A DNA stretch of 64,000 nucleotides from JANXQG01 sp963824275 (GCA_963824275.1 CAWGOT010000010.1:248001-312000); one strand, 5' to 3'. Counted from the stretch's first letter, positions 11,008 to 19,647 are shown. The notes: generated by a model from the sequence alone, not told the origin. Translations and numbers: made by a program.

Positions 11008-11646
11008 TCAGGTCCACGACTCTTCGGACATGGTCTTACGCAACGTCGTTAGTCCTCGGTCAATCAGGCCGGCCACGGAGCCGACAGAGCGGCCTAACTC
11101 CTCGGCGATGGCCTCCAGCTTCGAGCCTTCCATATGCCGCAAACAAATTGCCCTCCGCTGCGCTTCCGGCAAGGTAAGCAGGATCTCGGCCAGCCGTAAG
11201 GCTCGTTCCGCTTTGATTACTTGCTGGCTCGGCGTGGACCGGGCGGCTGCAAGGCCGCCGAGGGGCATGCAAACCGAGTCGCTGTTGGGATCCAACAGAG
11301 GTTCTTCGCGGAGAACGGTCCGACGCGCTGCGTGAACATGTCGCTTGATAACGTCGGCCAGGTTACGGCGGTGGATGCGCTTGATCCAGGCCGAGAATTC
11401 GGGTTCGGTGGAACCCGCGAAAGCCGGAAAATCCCTCTGGGCGTCGATAAGCGTGTGCTGAACCAGGTCAGACGGGTCGCAACGGACCTTCAGTTTTGGC
11501 CCGATCTGGGCCTCGGCGGCAACGTGCAGGATGGCCCGGTAACGCTCCAGAAGCTGGCCCAACGTGCTGGGGTCTTTACGGCACAGTGCGATGAGACGTT
11601 CGATGCTCGGTGCGGATTGCATAGCCTTAATAATGGATATTCGCAT
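11008..11646 (-). CDS. ECF-type RNA polymerase sigma factor
   Basis: The 212-residue protein has a region 2 at about residues 20-105 (CDPSDLVQHTLIDAQRDF, EFSAWIKRIHRRNLADVIKRH) and a region 4 helix-turn-helix at about 150-205 (LPEAQRRAICLRHMEGSKLEAIAEELGRS). This matches the short planctomycete sigma-70/ECF proteins encoded beside kinases. It would direct RNA polymerase to a small regulon, with activity probably controlled by the kinase encoded downstream. GGGAGGG lies 12 bases before the ATG; an internal Met (residue 9) is an alternative start. The frame is intact. Confidence 0.88.
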   Translation of the reverse strand: MRISIIKAMQSAPSIERLIALCRKDPSTLGQLLERYRAILHVAAEAQIGPKLKVRCDPSDLVQHTLIDAQRDFPAFAGSTEPEFSAWIKRIHRRNLADVIKRHVHAARRTVLREEPLLDPNSDSVCMPLGGLAAARSTPSQQVIKAERALRLAEILLTLPEAQRRAICLRHMEGSKLEAIAEELGRSVGSVAGLIDRGLTTLRKTMSEESWT

Positions 11647-11874
11647 GCGTCCTAGCTACCCTCCCATTGGCTATATTGTCAGCGTTTTTTGATAAAATTG
11701 ATCCCGATGCCGCCGCGCTGGATCGGCATTCGGAATGCTTGTGGAGGCGTCGCCAGGTGATAAAATAGAGGCCATGCCGACTATTTCAGCGTCGGCAGCA
11801 GACGCCCAACGTGGACGCTCCCGGAAAACTCCCAAGGCCGAAATCAACTTCCGATTTGTGACGAGGTACCTCAA
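11647..11874. promoter_or_regulatory. Divergent spacer between ECF sigma factor and CapA-type gene
   Basis: The 228 bases separate two genes that point away from each other, so it must carry both promoters. An AT-richer patch (near 11670-11700) lies on the sigma factor side. I do not see a box pair good enough to define a transcription start. Confidence 0.4.
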
Positions 11875-12915
11875 ATGGGTCAGACTCTTCGAGCCTTGGT
11901 TCCTCTCCTTCTCTTAACCCTCCTGCCAGGCGCGGTCTCGGCTCAGGATCGCATCGGGGCGCCATCGCCCAGTACTGTGCGCATCGTCTTTGTCGGCGAC
12001 GTGATGCTCGATCGCCATCCCGGCGAGATAGTCGCCAAAGGCGGCGATCCGTTCAAGGAGACGGCGGCAATCCTCGACGGCGCCGAGATCAGGGTGGCCA
12101 ACCTGGAGTGTGTCGTCGCCAGCGGCGGCCAGCCCCTCGACAAGCATTTCACGTTCCGCGCCGACCCGCGCTGCCTGCCGCTCTTGGCCAAGCACCTCGA
12201 CGCCGTTTCCCTGGCGAACAATCACACCTGCGATTTCGGCAAGCCGGCGCTCGTCGAAATGTTGGGCCGGATCGACGCTACGGGGCTACACAGCCTCGGA
12301 GCCGGTCGCGACGCGGCCGCCGCCCACGCGCCGCTGCTGCTGCAGCGCAAAGGTCTGCGGATCGCACTCCTGGCCTACAACGGCATCGATTCCCGCGAAG
12401 CCGAGGCCGGCCCCAGCACGCCGGGGCTCGCCTGGCTCGAAGAGCGGAGGGCAGTCGAGGACATCCGCACAGCCCGCGCCAAGGCCGACGTGGTGATCCC
12501 CTTCCTTCACTGGGGCGTCCAATTCGAGCCCAAGCCGACCGAGGACCAGCGCAAGCTCGCCCGCGCGCTGATCGACGCGGGGGCCGCCGCCGTTGTCGGC
12601 AGCCACCCGCATGTCACGCAGGGGGCCGAGACCTACAAGGGCTGCCCGATCATCTACAGCTTGGGCGACTTCATCTTCGACTTCGAGGATCCAGCTAAGC
12701 CGGTCCCCGAGTCCCTGACCAATTGGATGCTCCGGATGACGGTGGACAAAGCGGGTGTTGTCGCCTGGGACACCATCGTGGCGCGGACGGACGCCGCCGG
12801 CCTGCCGCAGCCCGTCGCCGGCGCCTCGGGGCCGAACAGCGGGGCGCTGGGCAATGAGAAAGATCAGGTACCCTCCGGCGGCCTTCTGCACGGCGAATCG
12901 CACAAACCCAACTGA
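11875..12915 (+). CDS. CapA/PGA-capsule family metallophosphoesterase-like protein
   Basis: The 346-residue protein has a clear signal peptide (LVPLLLLTLLPGAVSA). Its CapA-type domain runs from residue 35 to about 300, with FVGDVMLDR, NLECVV, SLANNHTCDFG, FLHWGVQFEP, VGSHPHVTQG and YSLGDFIFDF, the conserved metal-binding motifs of the poly-gamma-glutamate synthesis family. CapA proteins act in assembly or export of poly-gamma-glutamate capsules, but many bacterial homologues lie outside cap operons, as here, and their substrate is unknown. Both neighbours are on the other strand, so it is a single-gene unit. The frame is intact. Confidence 0.85.
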   Translation: MGQTLRALVPLLLLTLLPGAVSAQDRIGAPSPSTVRIVFVGDVMLDRHPGEIVAKGGDPFKETAAILDGAEIRVANLECVVASGGQPLDKHFTFRADPRCLPLLAKHLDAVSLANNHTCDFGKPALVEMLGRIDATGLHSLGAGRDAAAAHAPLLLQRKGLRIALLAYNGIDSREAEAGPSTPGLAWLEERRAVEDIRTARAKADVVIPFLHWGVQFEPKPTEDQRKLARALIDAGAAAVVGSHPHVTQGAETYKGCPIIYSLGDFIFDFEDPAKPVPESLTNWMLRMTVDKAGVVAWDTIVARTDAAGLPQPVAGASGPNSGALGNEKDQVPSGGLLHGESHKPN

Positions 12916-13035
12916 AGCAAACAGACTCTTCAGCTTCTACTCCGTTTGCTCCAACAGACCTCCATCATAGTCGCGGGTAAGTCGATTCTTCACTGTTGCA
13001 TCTCCGGTCCTCCCAATGCGCGTCCTTGCCGCCGC

Positions 13036-13072
13036 ATTCTGATTCACGCCGGCTGAAACGGGGGGAAGTCAT
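13036..13072. repeat. 37-base copy of the 3' end of the GH6 gene
   Basis: Thirty-six of 37 bases match 40811-40847, the stop codon and last codons (FPPFQPA) of the GH6 gene at 40819-42237. No other GH6 sequence is present here. Confidence 0.85.
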
Positions 13073-13130
13073 GCGTGACGCAAATTTCGGCGCATCGTCA
13101 CCGGCCCTGATCGGTTTATAGGAAATTCTG

Positions 13131-13235
13131 GCTCTCCGCCAAGTCTGGGGGCGAGTGTGGTTAGCCGTCCCGGCTGCCCGATAGGTGGTGTCCGAGGGCA
13201 GGCAGGACGCCCGCACCACAAACTTGGCGGAGAGC
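13131..13235. repeat. Palindromic repeat with an inner palindrome
   Basis: Outer arms GCTCTCCGCCAAGT (13131-13144) and ACTTGGCGGAGAGC (13222-13235) are exact inverted copies. Between them lies a second, imperfect inverted pair (GTGTGGTTAGCCGTCC... and ...GGACGCCCGCACCACA). It lies between two copied gene tails in a stretch with no gene. Confidence 0.75.
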
Positions 13236-13269
13236 GAAGATTTGTGGAGCATTTCCCTTTTCCACGGCC

Positions 13270-13402
13270 AGCGTTATGTTGAGGACCGGGGGAATTCCAG
13301 CCCACTGCTCGATCTACCCATTCGCCGCAGCCAGCGGAAATGGGAACCGACGCCTGCCCGGAAGGTCTCGTGGGCCGCGTAACGCAGCCCGAAATCCCGG
13401 CA
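13270..13402. repeat. Copy of the 3' end of the fatty acid desaturase gene
   Basis: About 133 bases match 34045-34178 with roughly nine mismatches. On the minus strand they encode the last 43 residues of the desaturase (GLRYAAHETFRAGVGSHFRW...) and its stop codon. No histidine box or other desaturase sequence is present, so it is a displaced gene tail. Confidence 0.85.
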
Positions 13403-13620
13403 ACCACCCCGCCTCCGGCCGCGCCGCGGCGGGAAAAAAGTCTCGCCAGCCCTTGACATGAATCGATAAGTATGGATAATTACCCGTATCCTTTGTTCTT
13501 TGAAAATTCGGCTCTGCGGCGGGCCTTGCCGAGGCCCACCGCGCAAACCGGGGCGGCCTCGTCAACCGCCCCGCTCAGGAGCTTGCGCCGCGCACTCCAG
13601 CCCGCCATGACAGATCGAAC

Positions 13621-13700
13621 AGGGATTGGCAGAACGATTTTCGAGCAAGTTCGGGCAAACAGGAATTGGCGGAGCGATTTTCGGGCAAGTTCGGGCAAAA
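13621..13700. repeat. Tandem repeat, two units of 40 bases
   Basis: Two adjacent 40-base units (13621-13660 and 13661-13700) share AGG-ATTGGC-GA-CGATTTTC and GCAAGTTCGGGCAAA with a few substitutions. No open frame of interest overlaps them. The 12916-13761 stretch as a whole holds only repeats and copied gene tails. Confidence 0.75.
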
Positions 13701-13761
13701 ACCACCCGCCGGCGGAGTGTTTTATCGCTGAACGGTTCGCCTTGCCTTGAGACCGCCTGCC

Positions 13762-15294
13762 TTACTTGGGTTGCGCCGGCGGTTCGAGCGGGAGCTGGGG
13801 TCTTGGTTGCGGCGCGGTGTCCAACGGGAGCCGGTTCACGGTGCGCTGCTGCGGCTGCTCTGGCGATCGAGCCGGTCGGGGCGTCGGCTGGACTACGTTG
13901 TCCAACGGGGGCGGCGCATGGGGCTGGGGCGGAGTGTGCGCCTTGTCAAGCTGGTCGGCCGACTTGGCCACGATCGGAGAAGGGGCGAACTGCCTGCGGT
14001 CGGGCTCGCCGGGTTGGGCGGGGCCGGTGGCGGGAACGACCGCCGCATTGGCTTCCGCTTGTTGCCGTTGGTCGCGGAAGCGATAGACATCCTCCCGTTG
14101 CTGAGCGAGCCTTTGCTGCTCGGCCTGGTCCACGGGCTGATATTGCCAGGCGCCATTGGAGTCCCGCGCCGCCTCGTCGAGCGACGCGCCCACGATGTTG
14201 CGCACGGCGTTGATTATGCCACCCCCGCCGATTGCCGCCGGTCCCACCCAGACCCGCGGCGGCCGGGCCTCTTCGTGGGCCTGCCGGTTTAGGAAGTCCG
14301 CGGCGACGCTCTGTTCCCACTGCGCGTCCTGGCGGTGTTGCCAGCGGAGGTGCGCGAAGATCGGATCGTAGCCCAAACGGCTGGAATTGTACGAATACGA
14401 GGGGTAAAAGCCCTCGCTCTGGTAGTTGGCGGCGTAATAATCGCCGAAGTAGTATTGTGCGTATCGCGGCCTCAAGAAGAGATGGTTGGCAAATGCGCCC
14501 AGGTCGATTACCGTTGCCGGCGAGTAGGAGAAACCGGGCTGCGTGTTGGCGGCACCGCTGAAATAGACCGGCGCAAAGAGTACGCCGCGGCGGGCCAGGG
14601 AGTAATCCCAGTAGCCGTCGACGAAGACGTAGCCGCGCGGGGCCCAGACATAATGCGCAGGGACCCAATCCCAATCCGCCTGCGCTTGGGCCCAGAATCC
14701 GGGACGCCAGGCATAGCGGTTTTGATTCCATATCCAACAGCCGGGCAGCCAGATGCTGTCCGGCGAAGGGGCGGCGACATTGGGACCGGTTTCGGCGGTC
14801 GCGGGCGGCTCGGACAAATATTGTACCACGGTGGCCTTGGCGTCGGCCCAATAGCCGGAGGTCCACTGGGAACCGAGCGCGGACTTGCCCCAGTAACCGG
14901 GCACCCATTGGCGGCCTGGCGGCAGATCGCGCCACACGCCGCTGATCCACAGGAAATCGTTGCGCTCGTCGTCCCAACCCCAGTAGCCCGGTATCCAAGC
15001 CACATTGGCCCCTTGCGGCTTCTGGGCCGGCGGAAGTTCCTCGATCGCCGCCGGCGGGGCCTTCGGCGCTAGGATGCCCGGCTGGGGATCGAAGGTCACC
15101 GTCTCCGCGAAGGCCTCGTGGACCGGCCCTCGGGTGAGCACCTGAGTCCCGGCCGCGGCAGCCGCCGGGGCGGCCGGAACCGCCGGGATCGCCGAGGGCG
15201 GCACTGCGGAATTGGCCTTGTTGCAGACAAGGTTCGTGCCCAGGAACACGAGCGAAATACTCGCCCATAAAGTTGCGGTCCGACGAAAGTTCAT
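13762..15294 (-). CDS. Secreted YXWGXW-repeat protein
   Basis: The 510-residue protein begins MNFRRTATLWASISLVFLG, a signal peptide. Residues about 80-290 carry repeated W-x-x-G-Y/F-W units (VAWIPGYWGW, WVPGYWGK, WTSGYWAD, IWLPGCWIW, YAWRPGFW, YVFVDGYWDY), the signature of the planctomycete YXWGXW family. The C-terminal 120 residues are rich in Pro, Gln and Arg and probably disordered. The function is unknown; the aromatic repeats suggest a surface or extracellular role. CsbD and a tiny membrane peptide lie upstream on the same strand, so all three may be transcribed from the leader RNA promoter near 15930. A start 10 codons further upstream is possible, but MNFRR gives the better signal peptide. 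Confidence 0.82.
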   Translation of the reverse strand: MNFRRTATLWASISLVFLGTNLVCNKANSAVPPSAIPAVPAAPAAAAAGTQVLTRGPVHEAFAETVTFDPQPGILAPKAPPAAIEELPPAQKPQGANVAWIPGYWGWDDERNDFLWISGVWRDLPPGRQWVPGYWGKSALGSQWTSGYWADAKATVVQYLSEPPATAETGPNVAAPSPDSIWLPGCWIWNQNRYAWRPGFWAQAQADWDWVPAHYVWAPRGYVFVDGYWDYSLARRGVLFAPVYFSGAANTQPGFSYSPATVIDLGAFANHLFLRPRYAQYYFGDYYAANYQSEGFYPSYSYNSSRLGYDPIFAHLRWQHRQDAQWEQSVAADFLNRQAHEEARPPRVWVGPAAIGGGGIINAVRNIVGASLDEAARDSNGAWQYQPVDQAEQQRLAQQREDVYRFRDQRQQAEANAAVVPATGPAQPGEPDRRQFAPSPIVAKSADQLDKAHTPPQPHAPPPLDNVVQPTPRPARSPEQPQQRTVNRLPLDTAPQPRPQLPLEPPAQPK

Positions 15295-15386
15295 GATTCT
15301 TGTCCTTTGTGAATAGTGAGTCATCTTTGCAAACCACTGGCAAGCTGCCGGCGGAACTGTTGGGACTCCGCTTGATTCATGCGCGG

Positions 15387-15563
15387 TTACCCGGTCGCTT
15401 TTTTCACGGCTTTCTTAACTGCGTCGGCGGCCTCCTGGACGGCCTGCTCGGTCTTTCCGACTGCCTGGTCGGACTTTCCTTCGTCGCGAAGCTTGTCGTT
15501 GCCGGTCAGTGCGCCGGCCGCTTCCTTGATGCGACCTTTCACCACGTCTGTTTTGCCACCCAT
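15387..15563 (-). CDS. CsbD-family stress protein
   Basis: The gene encodes 58 residues beginning MGGKTDVVKGRIKEAAGALT and continuing with NDKLRDEGKSDQAVGKTEQA, which matches the CsbD family of small hydrophilic general-stress proteins. AGAAGGAG lies 8 bases before the ATG. The biochemical role of CsbD is unknown; it is induced by osmotic, envelope or general stress in several bacteria. It is second in a three-gene unit after leader RNA copy B. Confidence 0.9.
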   Translation of the reverse strand: MGGKTDVVKGRIKEAAGALTGNDKLRDEGKSDQAVGKTEQAVQEAADAVKKAVKKATG

Positions 15564-15618
15564 GATGGCGACTCCTTCTGTTAGAGGTTGTTATTGCGGC
15601 CCTTGGTTTCGCCCGCGC

Positions 15619-15693
15619 TCACGCGCGGCGAAGCACGAACAGGACCAGCAAGACGACGACCACAATGGTCAACAATCCGCCGCCGATGTACAT
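15619..15693 (-). CDS. Tiny hydrophobic membrane peptide
   Basis: This 24-residue peptide (MYIGGGLLTIVVVVLLVLFV then LRRA) is one transmembrane helix with a positive C-terminal end. AAGGGAGA lies 7 bases before the ATG and CsbD begins 55 bases downstream, which supports real translation. Similar peptides accompany stress genes, but I cannot assign a family. It is the first gene after leader RNA copy B. Confidence 0.65.
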   Translation of the reverse strand: MYIGGGLLTIVVVVLLVLFVLRRA

Positions 15694-15757
15694 GATAAAT
15701 CTCCCTTTTTGAGCTTCGACAGGGCCCACGCTCGGCCGTTTATGCAACACCAAAAAC

Positions 15758-15863
15758 AAAAAAAGCCGACGTGGCGGAACACCCTCAAGTGTTCGACCAC
15801 GTCGGCTTACTCGCTAACGAGCCCCTCGGCACGGCCGAGTTGCCCTCTATCTAGTCATCCGAC
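15758..15863 (-). ncRNA. Leader RNA copy B, riboswitch-like, ending in intrinsic terminator
   Basis: Read on the minus strand, the RNA starts GUCGGAUGACUAG, continues with AGGGCAACUCGGC-CGU-GCCGAG (hairpin), GGGCUCGUUAGCGAGUAA, then a long hairpin GCCGACGUGG...CCACGUCGGC followed by seven U. It is nearly identical to copy A at 40086-40190 and related to the copies at 19499 and 35231. The first coding sequence starts 65 bases downstream. GUCGG at the 5' end can pair with CCGAC, which is also in the terminator arm, so two exclusive folds are possible. Confidence 0.8.
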
Positions 15864-15915
15864 ATATCCCTGGAGAGTCGCCATCGACTGTCTAGCAACT
15901 CCTCCACCACTCTCA

Positions 15916-15943
15916 TTGTAGGCTGCCAAAGGGCAAAGGCAAT
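15916..15943 (-). promoter_or_regulatory. Promoter-like site before leader RNA copy B
   Basis: On the minus strand, TTGCCT (15938-15943) and TACAAT (15916-15921) are separated by exactly 16 bases. The -10 box is 52 bases before the GUCGG of the leader RNA. The other three copies have the same 16-base spacing. Confidence 0.65.
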
Positions 15944-16241
15944 AGCGATTTCCTTCGGGCATGTCTTTTCGCAACGCGCAAACGCCTTTGGACTGGTTTA
16001 GAAGGCGCTCTTGTGGTATACTGGCATGAGAAAGGTACGTGCTGGCTCGCCTGGCTGGTCTTTTCGTGGAATGGGCGATTAAGGCTTATCGGTGCGCCCA
16101 ACATGGCGAGCGGCGTACCCCAATTAGGATCGGCCGGAATGCGGTCTTGATGGGCTGCTCCGGCTTCGTGCAGAAAGGATGAAGTTTCTCCCCCCCGAAC
16201 ACGGACGTTGTTCTCAAACGACACCAAAGGACTGGATCGAT
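15944..16241. other. Divergent intergenic stretch
   Basis: About 300 bases between the leader RNA promoter and the secreted (alpha/alpha)6-barrel gene. A minus-strand open frame covers it but resembles no family and has no ribosome binding site. The plus-strand promoter of the barrel gene should be here but is not obvious. Confidence 0.4.
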
Positions 16242-18239
16242 ATGCCGGATCATGCTGTGTACCAACTGCATTCATTGCGAACCGCCAGGATGGGGTTCTG
16301 CGTAGCCACGTGGCTGGCGCTGGGAAGTGCTCCAGCCTGGGCGGGGGGTTCCCAGTACCCTGGGACGCGCGATTTGGCGGTCGTTCCCCTCTTCGACGGC
16401 CAGCGAAGCGAATTCCTCAATACCTGGGGCGGGGCATGGGGGCTCGGCAGCATGCAGAGCATCCGCCTGACGCCGCCTGACCCGCAGAGCGGACGGCGCG
16501 TGCTGTGCGTCGAGTTGGGGCGGGTGCCGGCGGGCGAACATCGCTACCTGCAATGTTTCGCCTCGGGGTTTGGAACTACGCACGAGTATTACCAGACGCG
16601 CAATCTGGCGCTACGAGCGGATTCACCTGGACCTGCAGAACCTGACTCATGCCGCCCTGCGTTGTGCGGTGCAAGTCAAGGACTATCGCGATTCCAAGAG
16701 CCACAGCGCGACCTATCGCTTTGAACTGCCCGCCGCCGAGGCCGCCGTCTCCGTCGACGTTCCGCTGGCACTGTCCGGCCCGGCGCCCAGCGCCGATACC
16801 AAGGGAACAGGGCCACTTGTGGGTGTGGGTCGTTGGACCGTTGAGGGTCATCCCGACCTGAGCCGGGTGCTGACGATCGACTTCGTCTTCGAACCGTCTA
16901 CCGCCATCGGTTCCGGCCAGGTGTGCCTGAGCGACGTGTCGCTCGTGGAGCCGGGCGGGCCGGTGGACATCGACACCAGCCCTCTGCCGGTGCTGGTTGA
17001 TCGGCTGGCGCGGCGGCAATGGGATGCCCTGTGGTCGTCCCGCAGCCGCAGCCATGGCATGATCCCCAACAACTCGTATCAGGCCACCGATGCCGGATTG
17101 AACACCACGGCCGCGGTGCTCTGGATGCTCCCCGCGGCCGTCCGCCGGGGCTGGGTCCCGCAGGCCGACGCCGACCGCTACGTGGAATCGCTGGTGCAGA
17201 CGATCGGAGGGCTGCTCGATCGGTCGAAGTATCTGCCGCCGCGGAACGTCGATTGGATCACCTTGAAGCCCTCGCTGCTGCCTGAGGAGTCATCGGTCGA
17301 TGCGGCCTTCCTGGCGCTGGCGCTCTATCAATACAAGTGCCTGACCTCGACTTCGCCCGTTTTGCGTGCGACCATCGACCAGGTGCAGAACCGTTTCGAT
17401 TTTGCCGCCTTTTCCTGCCCCGAGGGGTGGCGCATGGCTTATCGCTATGCCACGCCCCAGAGCGCGGAGGGGTTCGTGCGGTGCGTATACGACGGCTATA
17501 CGAACGAAGGGAATCTGACCTCGCTGGCGGCGCATCTCGGGTCCAGCCATCACGTGCCCATCGAAGCGCATTGGAACAGCAGCACCAAGCGGGCGCGGAT
17601 GCAATTGATCGAGCCCGGCCACGCCCCCATCGGCCACGAGCTCAAGGAATTCCGGCGCCCTTTACGCAGGCCCTGTGGAACCTCTTCGTGGATGTCCGGC
17701 AGCGCGGCGTCGACATCTATCCGGACCGGGGCCTGGCGGTGAATCCCTGGCAGAATTTCGTGGGCTACGAGCAGGACGTGATGAGCAAGCTCGCCGCGCA
17801 GGGGCGGCCGTACATGATCCAGCCCGACGCGGGCGACGACGGCACGCTCACCTGCTACCGGCAATTCAGCGTATGCGAAGATTTCGGGCAGAGCGACCTG
17901 TTCATGCCCTGGAGCGCTGCGATGCCCTTGTTGGCCGACGCCGACCGCAGCGAGCAGTCGTTGCGATTCCTACTGCAACATCGTTTGTACGGCCCCTGCG
18001 GGCTGACCGATTCGGCCAAATGGAGGACTGGCGCGGCGGAGCCCTACGCGGTGACCGCGCGGAACGACTTCTGGAATACCGGTCTGGCGACGATGGCCCT
18101 TTTGGAATGGCTCGACGGGCCGGCGCGGTCGAGCACATCGTTTGCGGCCCTGCCGGAAGTTTGCGCCGCCCTGGACCGGGTTTTCCCCCCGGCACGGCCG
18201 GAACAGGCCGTGAAGCTCGTGCCAACGTCGGCGAAGTAG
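16242..18239 (+). CDS. Secreted (alpha/alpha)6-barrel, glucoamylase/DUF3131-like protein with two frameshifts
   Basis: After a signal peptide (ATWLALGSAPAWA) and a beta-sandwich-like region (about residues 35-230), the protein has an (alpha/alpha)6-barrel-type region with IPNNSYQATDAGLNTTAAVL, EESSVDAAFLALALYQY, VYDGYTNEGNLTSLAAHLG and ARNDFWNTGLATMALLEWL. This resembles DUF3131 and related endo-glucanase-like families, though the exact family is a guess. Two single-base shifts break it, near 16600 (TRNL to YERIHLDLQNL) and near 17655 (ELKEFR to APFTQALWNLF). Sequence on both sides is well kept, so assembly errors are likely. The glucan synthase and GH3 genes nearby suggest a role in beta-glucan trimming. 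The start at 16242 is chosen from AAAGGA upstream; 16179 is an alternative. Confidence 0.6.
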
Positions 18240-18287
18240 CGGCGGGGCCGAGGGACGCCAGTCGCCAAGCAGCACTGAGGGCACGCC

Positions 18288-18512
18288 ATGCGTCAGATTG
18301 AAGCAGTTTATAGGCACGGGGTCTTCGAGCCATTGGAGCCGGTGAATTACTTAGTGGAAGAACAACGGGTGCCATTAAGCATCGATCAGACGGAGAAGGA
18401 GACTATTGAGACCTGGCTCCAGCGTGTCCGCGAACTTCAGGCGGCGATCTTCGAGCGGCAGGGGTTTCTTCCCGACAGCACGCCGGGAATCACTGAGGAT
18501 CGCATGCGATGA
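18288..18512 (+). CDS. DUF104/AF2212-like antitoxin family protein
   Basis: The 74-residue protein has the family start IEAVYRHGVFEPLEPVNY followed by EEQRVPLSI, then a helical tail. DUF104 proteins are predicted antitoxins usually paired with a PIN-domain toxin. No PIN gene follows; instead its last 23 bases overlap the 3' end of a gene on the other strand. It is therefore an orphan. Confidence 0.75.
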   Translation: MRQIEAVYRHGVFEPLEPVNYLVEEQRVPLSIDQTEKETIETWLQRVRELQAAIFERQGFLPDSTPGITEDRMR

Positions 18513-18774
18513 CCGATAATTCCTTCGCCTTCCGCACAACTTCGTCGTGTGGTATGCGTCCCTCCTCGCGAAGCACTCTTTGCAGTTCTTCCGCGGAGAT
18601 TTCTGGGTAGAGGAGGTCGTGGGGCAGCGTCATCGCAATGCGCTGGTGCTCGGTAAGGGCGGTCGCTGGCGTGAAGGTACCGAGCAGATTGCCCGCTTCG
18701 TCGCACAAGGCCAGCGGCTCGCGCAAGCTGCCGAGTTGCGTTCTTATGCTGTCGGAGACGGTGACGTGTGTCAT
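18490..18774 (-). CDS. Small hypothetical protein, antitoxin-like
   Basis: The protein has 94 residues (MTHVTVSDSIRTQLGSLREP, then LALCDEAGNLLGTF). It begins like small planctomycete proteins annotated as hypothetical or antitoxin-like, with a beta-hairpin start and a helical C-terminus (ISAEELQRVLREEGR). I cannot name a family. It faces the DUF104 gene and overlaps it by 23 bases at the 3' ends. Confidence 0.6.
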   Translation of the reverse strand: MTHVTVSDSIRTQLGSLREPLALCDEAGNLLGTFTPATALTEHQRIAMTLPHDLLYPEISAEELQRVLREEGRIPHDEVVRKAKELSVIACDPQ

Positions 18775-18876
18775 AGAGCATGCGCTCCAATCAAGATTTC
18801 CACCTTCCTTTGATTATTCTCATCGCATCGGCCGAGTTTGTCAACGCCCGCGCTTGGCGATCAGATTAGTGGAATT

Positions 18877-19188
18877 ATGAAGATGGCATCGGTTGCGGAG
18901 ATCAAATCCCAGTTCAGTGCTTTTGTGAGGGCCAGTGAGACCGGGCCCGTGGTCGTGACGAGGAACGGCAGGCCCGTGGCCGTCATCGTGGGCATTCATG
19001 ACGAGGACGAGATTGAACGGATTTTTATGGCGTACTCGCCACGGCTACAGGCCATTGTGGCGGCATCCCACAAGCAGATTCGCACAGGGGACGTGCTGAG
19101 CCATGAGGAGTTTTGGACGGAGGTCGAGGCGTTTAGAACTCCGAAGAATGGCGGCCAAAAGCGAAAGCCCGGCCGGGCCAAAGGCTGA
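18877..19188 (+). CDS. Phd/YefM-type antitoxin
   Basis: The 103-residue protein starts MKMASVAEIKSQFSAFVRAS and continues ETGPVVVTRNGRPVAVIVGI, the DNA-binding fold of Phd/YefM antitoxins. Such proteins neutralise a RelE, Doc or PIN toxin and repress their own operon. No toxin follows within 450 bases; the next 35-codon frame has no family resemblance. The upstream Met at 18838 would add a non-homologous extension. Confidence 0.82.
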   Translation: MKMASVAEIKSQFSAFVRASETGPVVVTRNGRPVAVIVGIHDEDEIERIFMAYSPRLQAIVAASHKQIRTGDVLSHEEFWTEVEAFRTPKNGGQKRKPGRAKG

Positions 19189-19411
19189 AGCCGAGGAGCG
19201 GAAGCCATCGGGGCTGGAAATCCGTTATAAAGGACTTCCGAGCCGGCCAACTTGAACCAAGAAGAGCTTGCGGAAGAGGTTTTCCAGAGCTGGGCCCTTC
19301 GCTGCATGAGTTGCCGGGCCTTCGGTCCGACGATTCCCAACCACAATTAAGGCGGCGTCCGATGACGTGCGTGTGCGGTAAGATTTTCCGGCGGCGCAAG
19401 CGGCCATCCCC
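19189..19411. other. Intergenic stretch without recognised gene
   Basis: About 220 bases between the Phd-type antitoxin and the promoter of leader RNA copy C. A cognate toxin would be expected here, but only short unrelated frames exist. Confidence 0.45.
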
Positions 19412-19439
19412 TTGCTTTCCCCGTTGCTCGCCCTATAAT
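19412..19439 (+). promoter_or_regulatory. Promoter-like site before leader RNA copy C
   Basis: TTGCTT (19412-19417) and a perfect TATAAT (19434-19439) are 16 bases apart. The GUCGG of the leader RNA starts 60 bases after the -10 box. Confidence 0.75.
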
Positions 19440-19498
19440 GGTGTGTCTGCGCGGCCGTTCTCCTTTGAGCGCGGTCCCGCCAGAATCGGTCCAGAATT

Positions 19499-19618
19499 GT
19501 CGGATGACTAGATGAAGGGCAACTCGGCACCATGTGCGCATGGTCGGCCGGGGGGCTCGTTGACGAGTAAGCCGACGTGGTCGAATACCTCCAGGTTTTC
19601 GGCCACGTCGGTTTTTTT
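19499..19618 (+). ncRNA. Leader RNA copy C, riboswitch-like, ending in intrinsic terminator
   Basis: GUCGGAUGACUAG and AGGGCAACUCGGC are followed by an extended hairpin (ACCAUG-UGCG-CAUGGU inside CUCGGC/GCCGGG), GGGCUCGUUGACGAGUAA, then GCCGACGUGG...CCACGUCGG and seven U. Compared with copies A and B, the hairpin loop has grown into an extra stem, and one U-A pair has become U-G, so base pairing is kept although sequence differs. The ABC-DUF1854 exporter gene starts 29 bases downstream. Confidence 0.8.
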
Positions 19619-19647
19619 CGTTTTTGAAGGGCGCGGAGAGACAACCC

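Noticed and set aside
10265..11017. Long minus-strand frame beginning at a GTG overlapping the sigma factor stop
   Set aside because: Its first 90 codons show no family resemblance and the rest lies out of frame under the kinase domain.
12916..13761. CRISPR array or small RNA cluster
   Set aside because: Repeats are of different sequence and spacing; only one tandem pair of 40 bases, no spacer pattern, no cas genes.
15913..16275. 120-codon minus-strand frame before the (alpha/alpha)6-barrel gene
   Set aside because: No ribosome binding site and no protein-like pattern; it lies where two promoters are needed.
19148..19258. Short plus-strand frame after the Phd-type gene as a possible toxin
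   Set aside because: Only 35 residues, overlaps the antitoxin end, no RelE/ParE/PIN motif.
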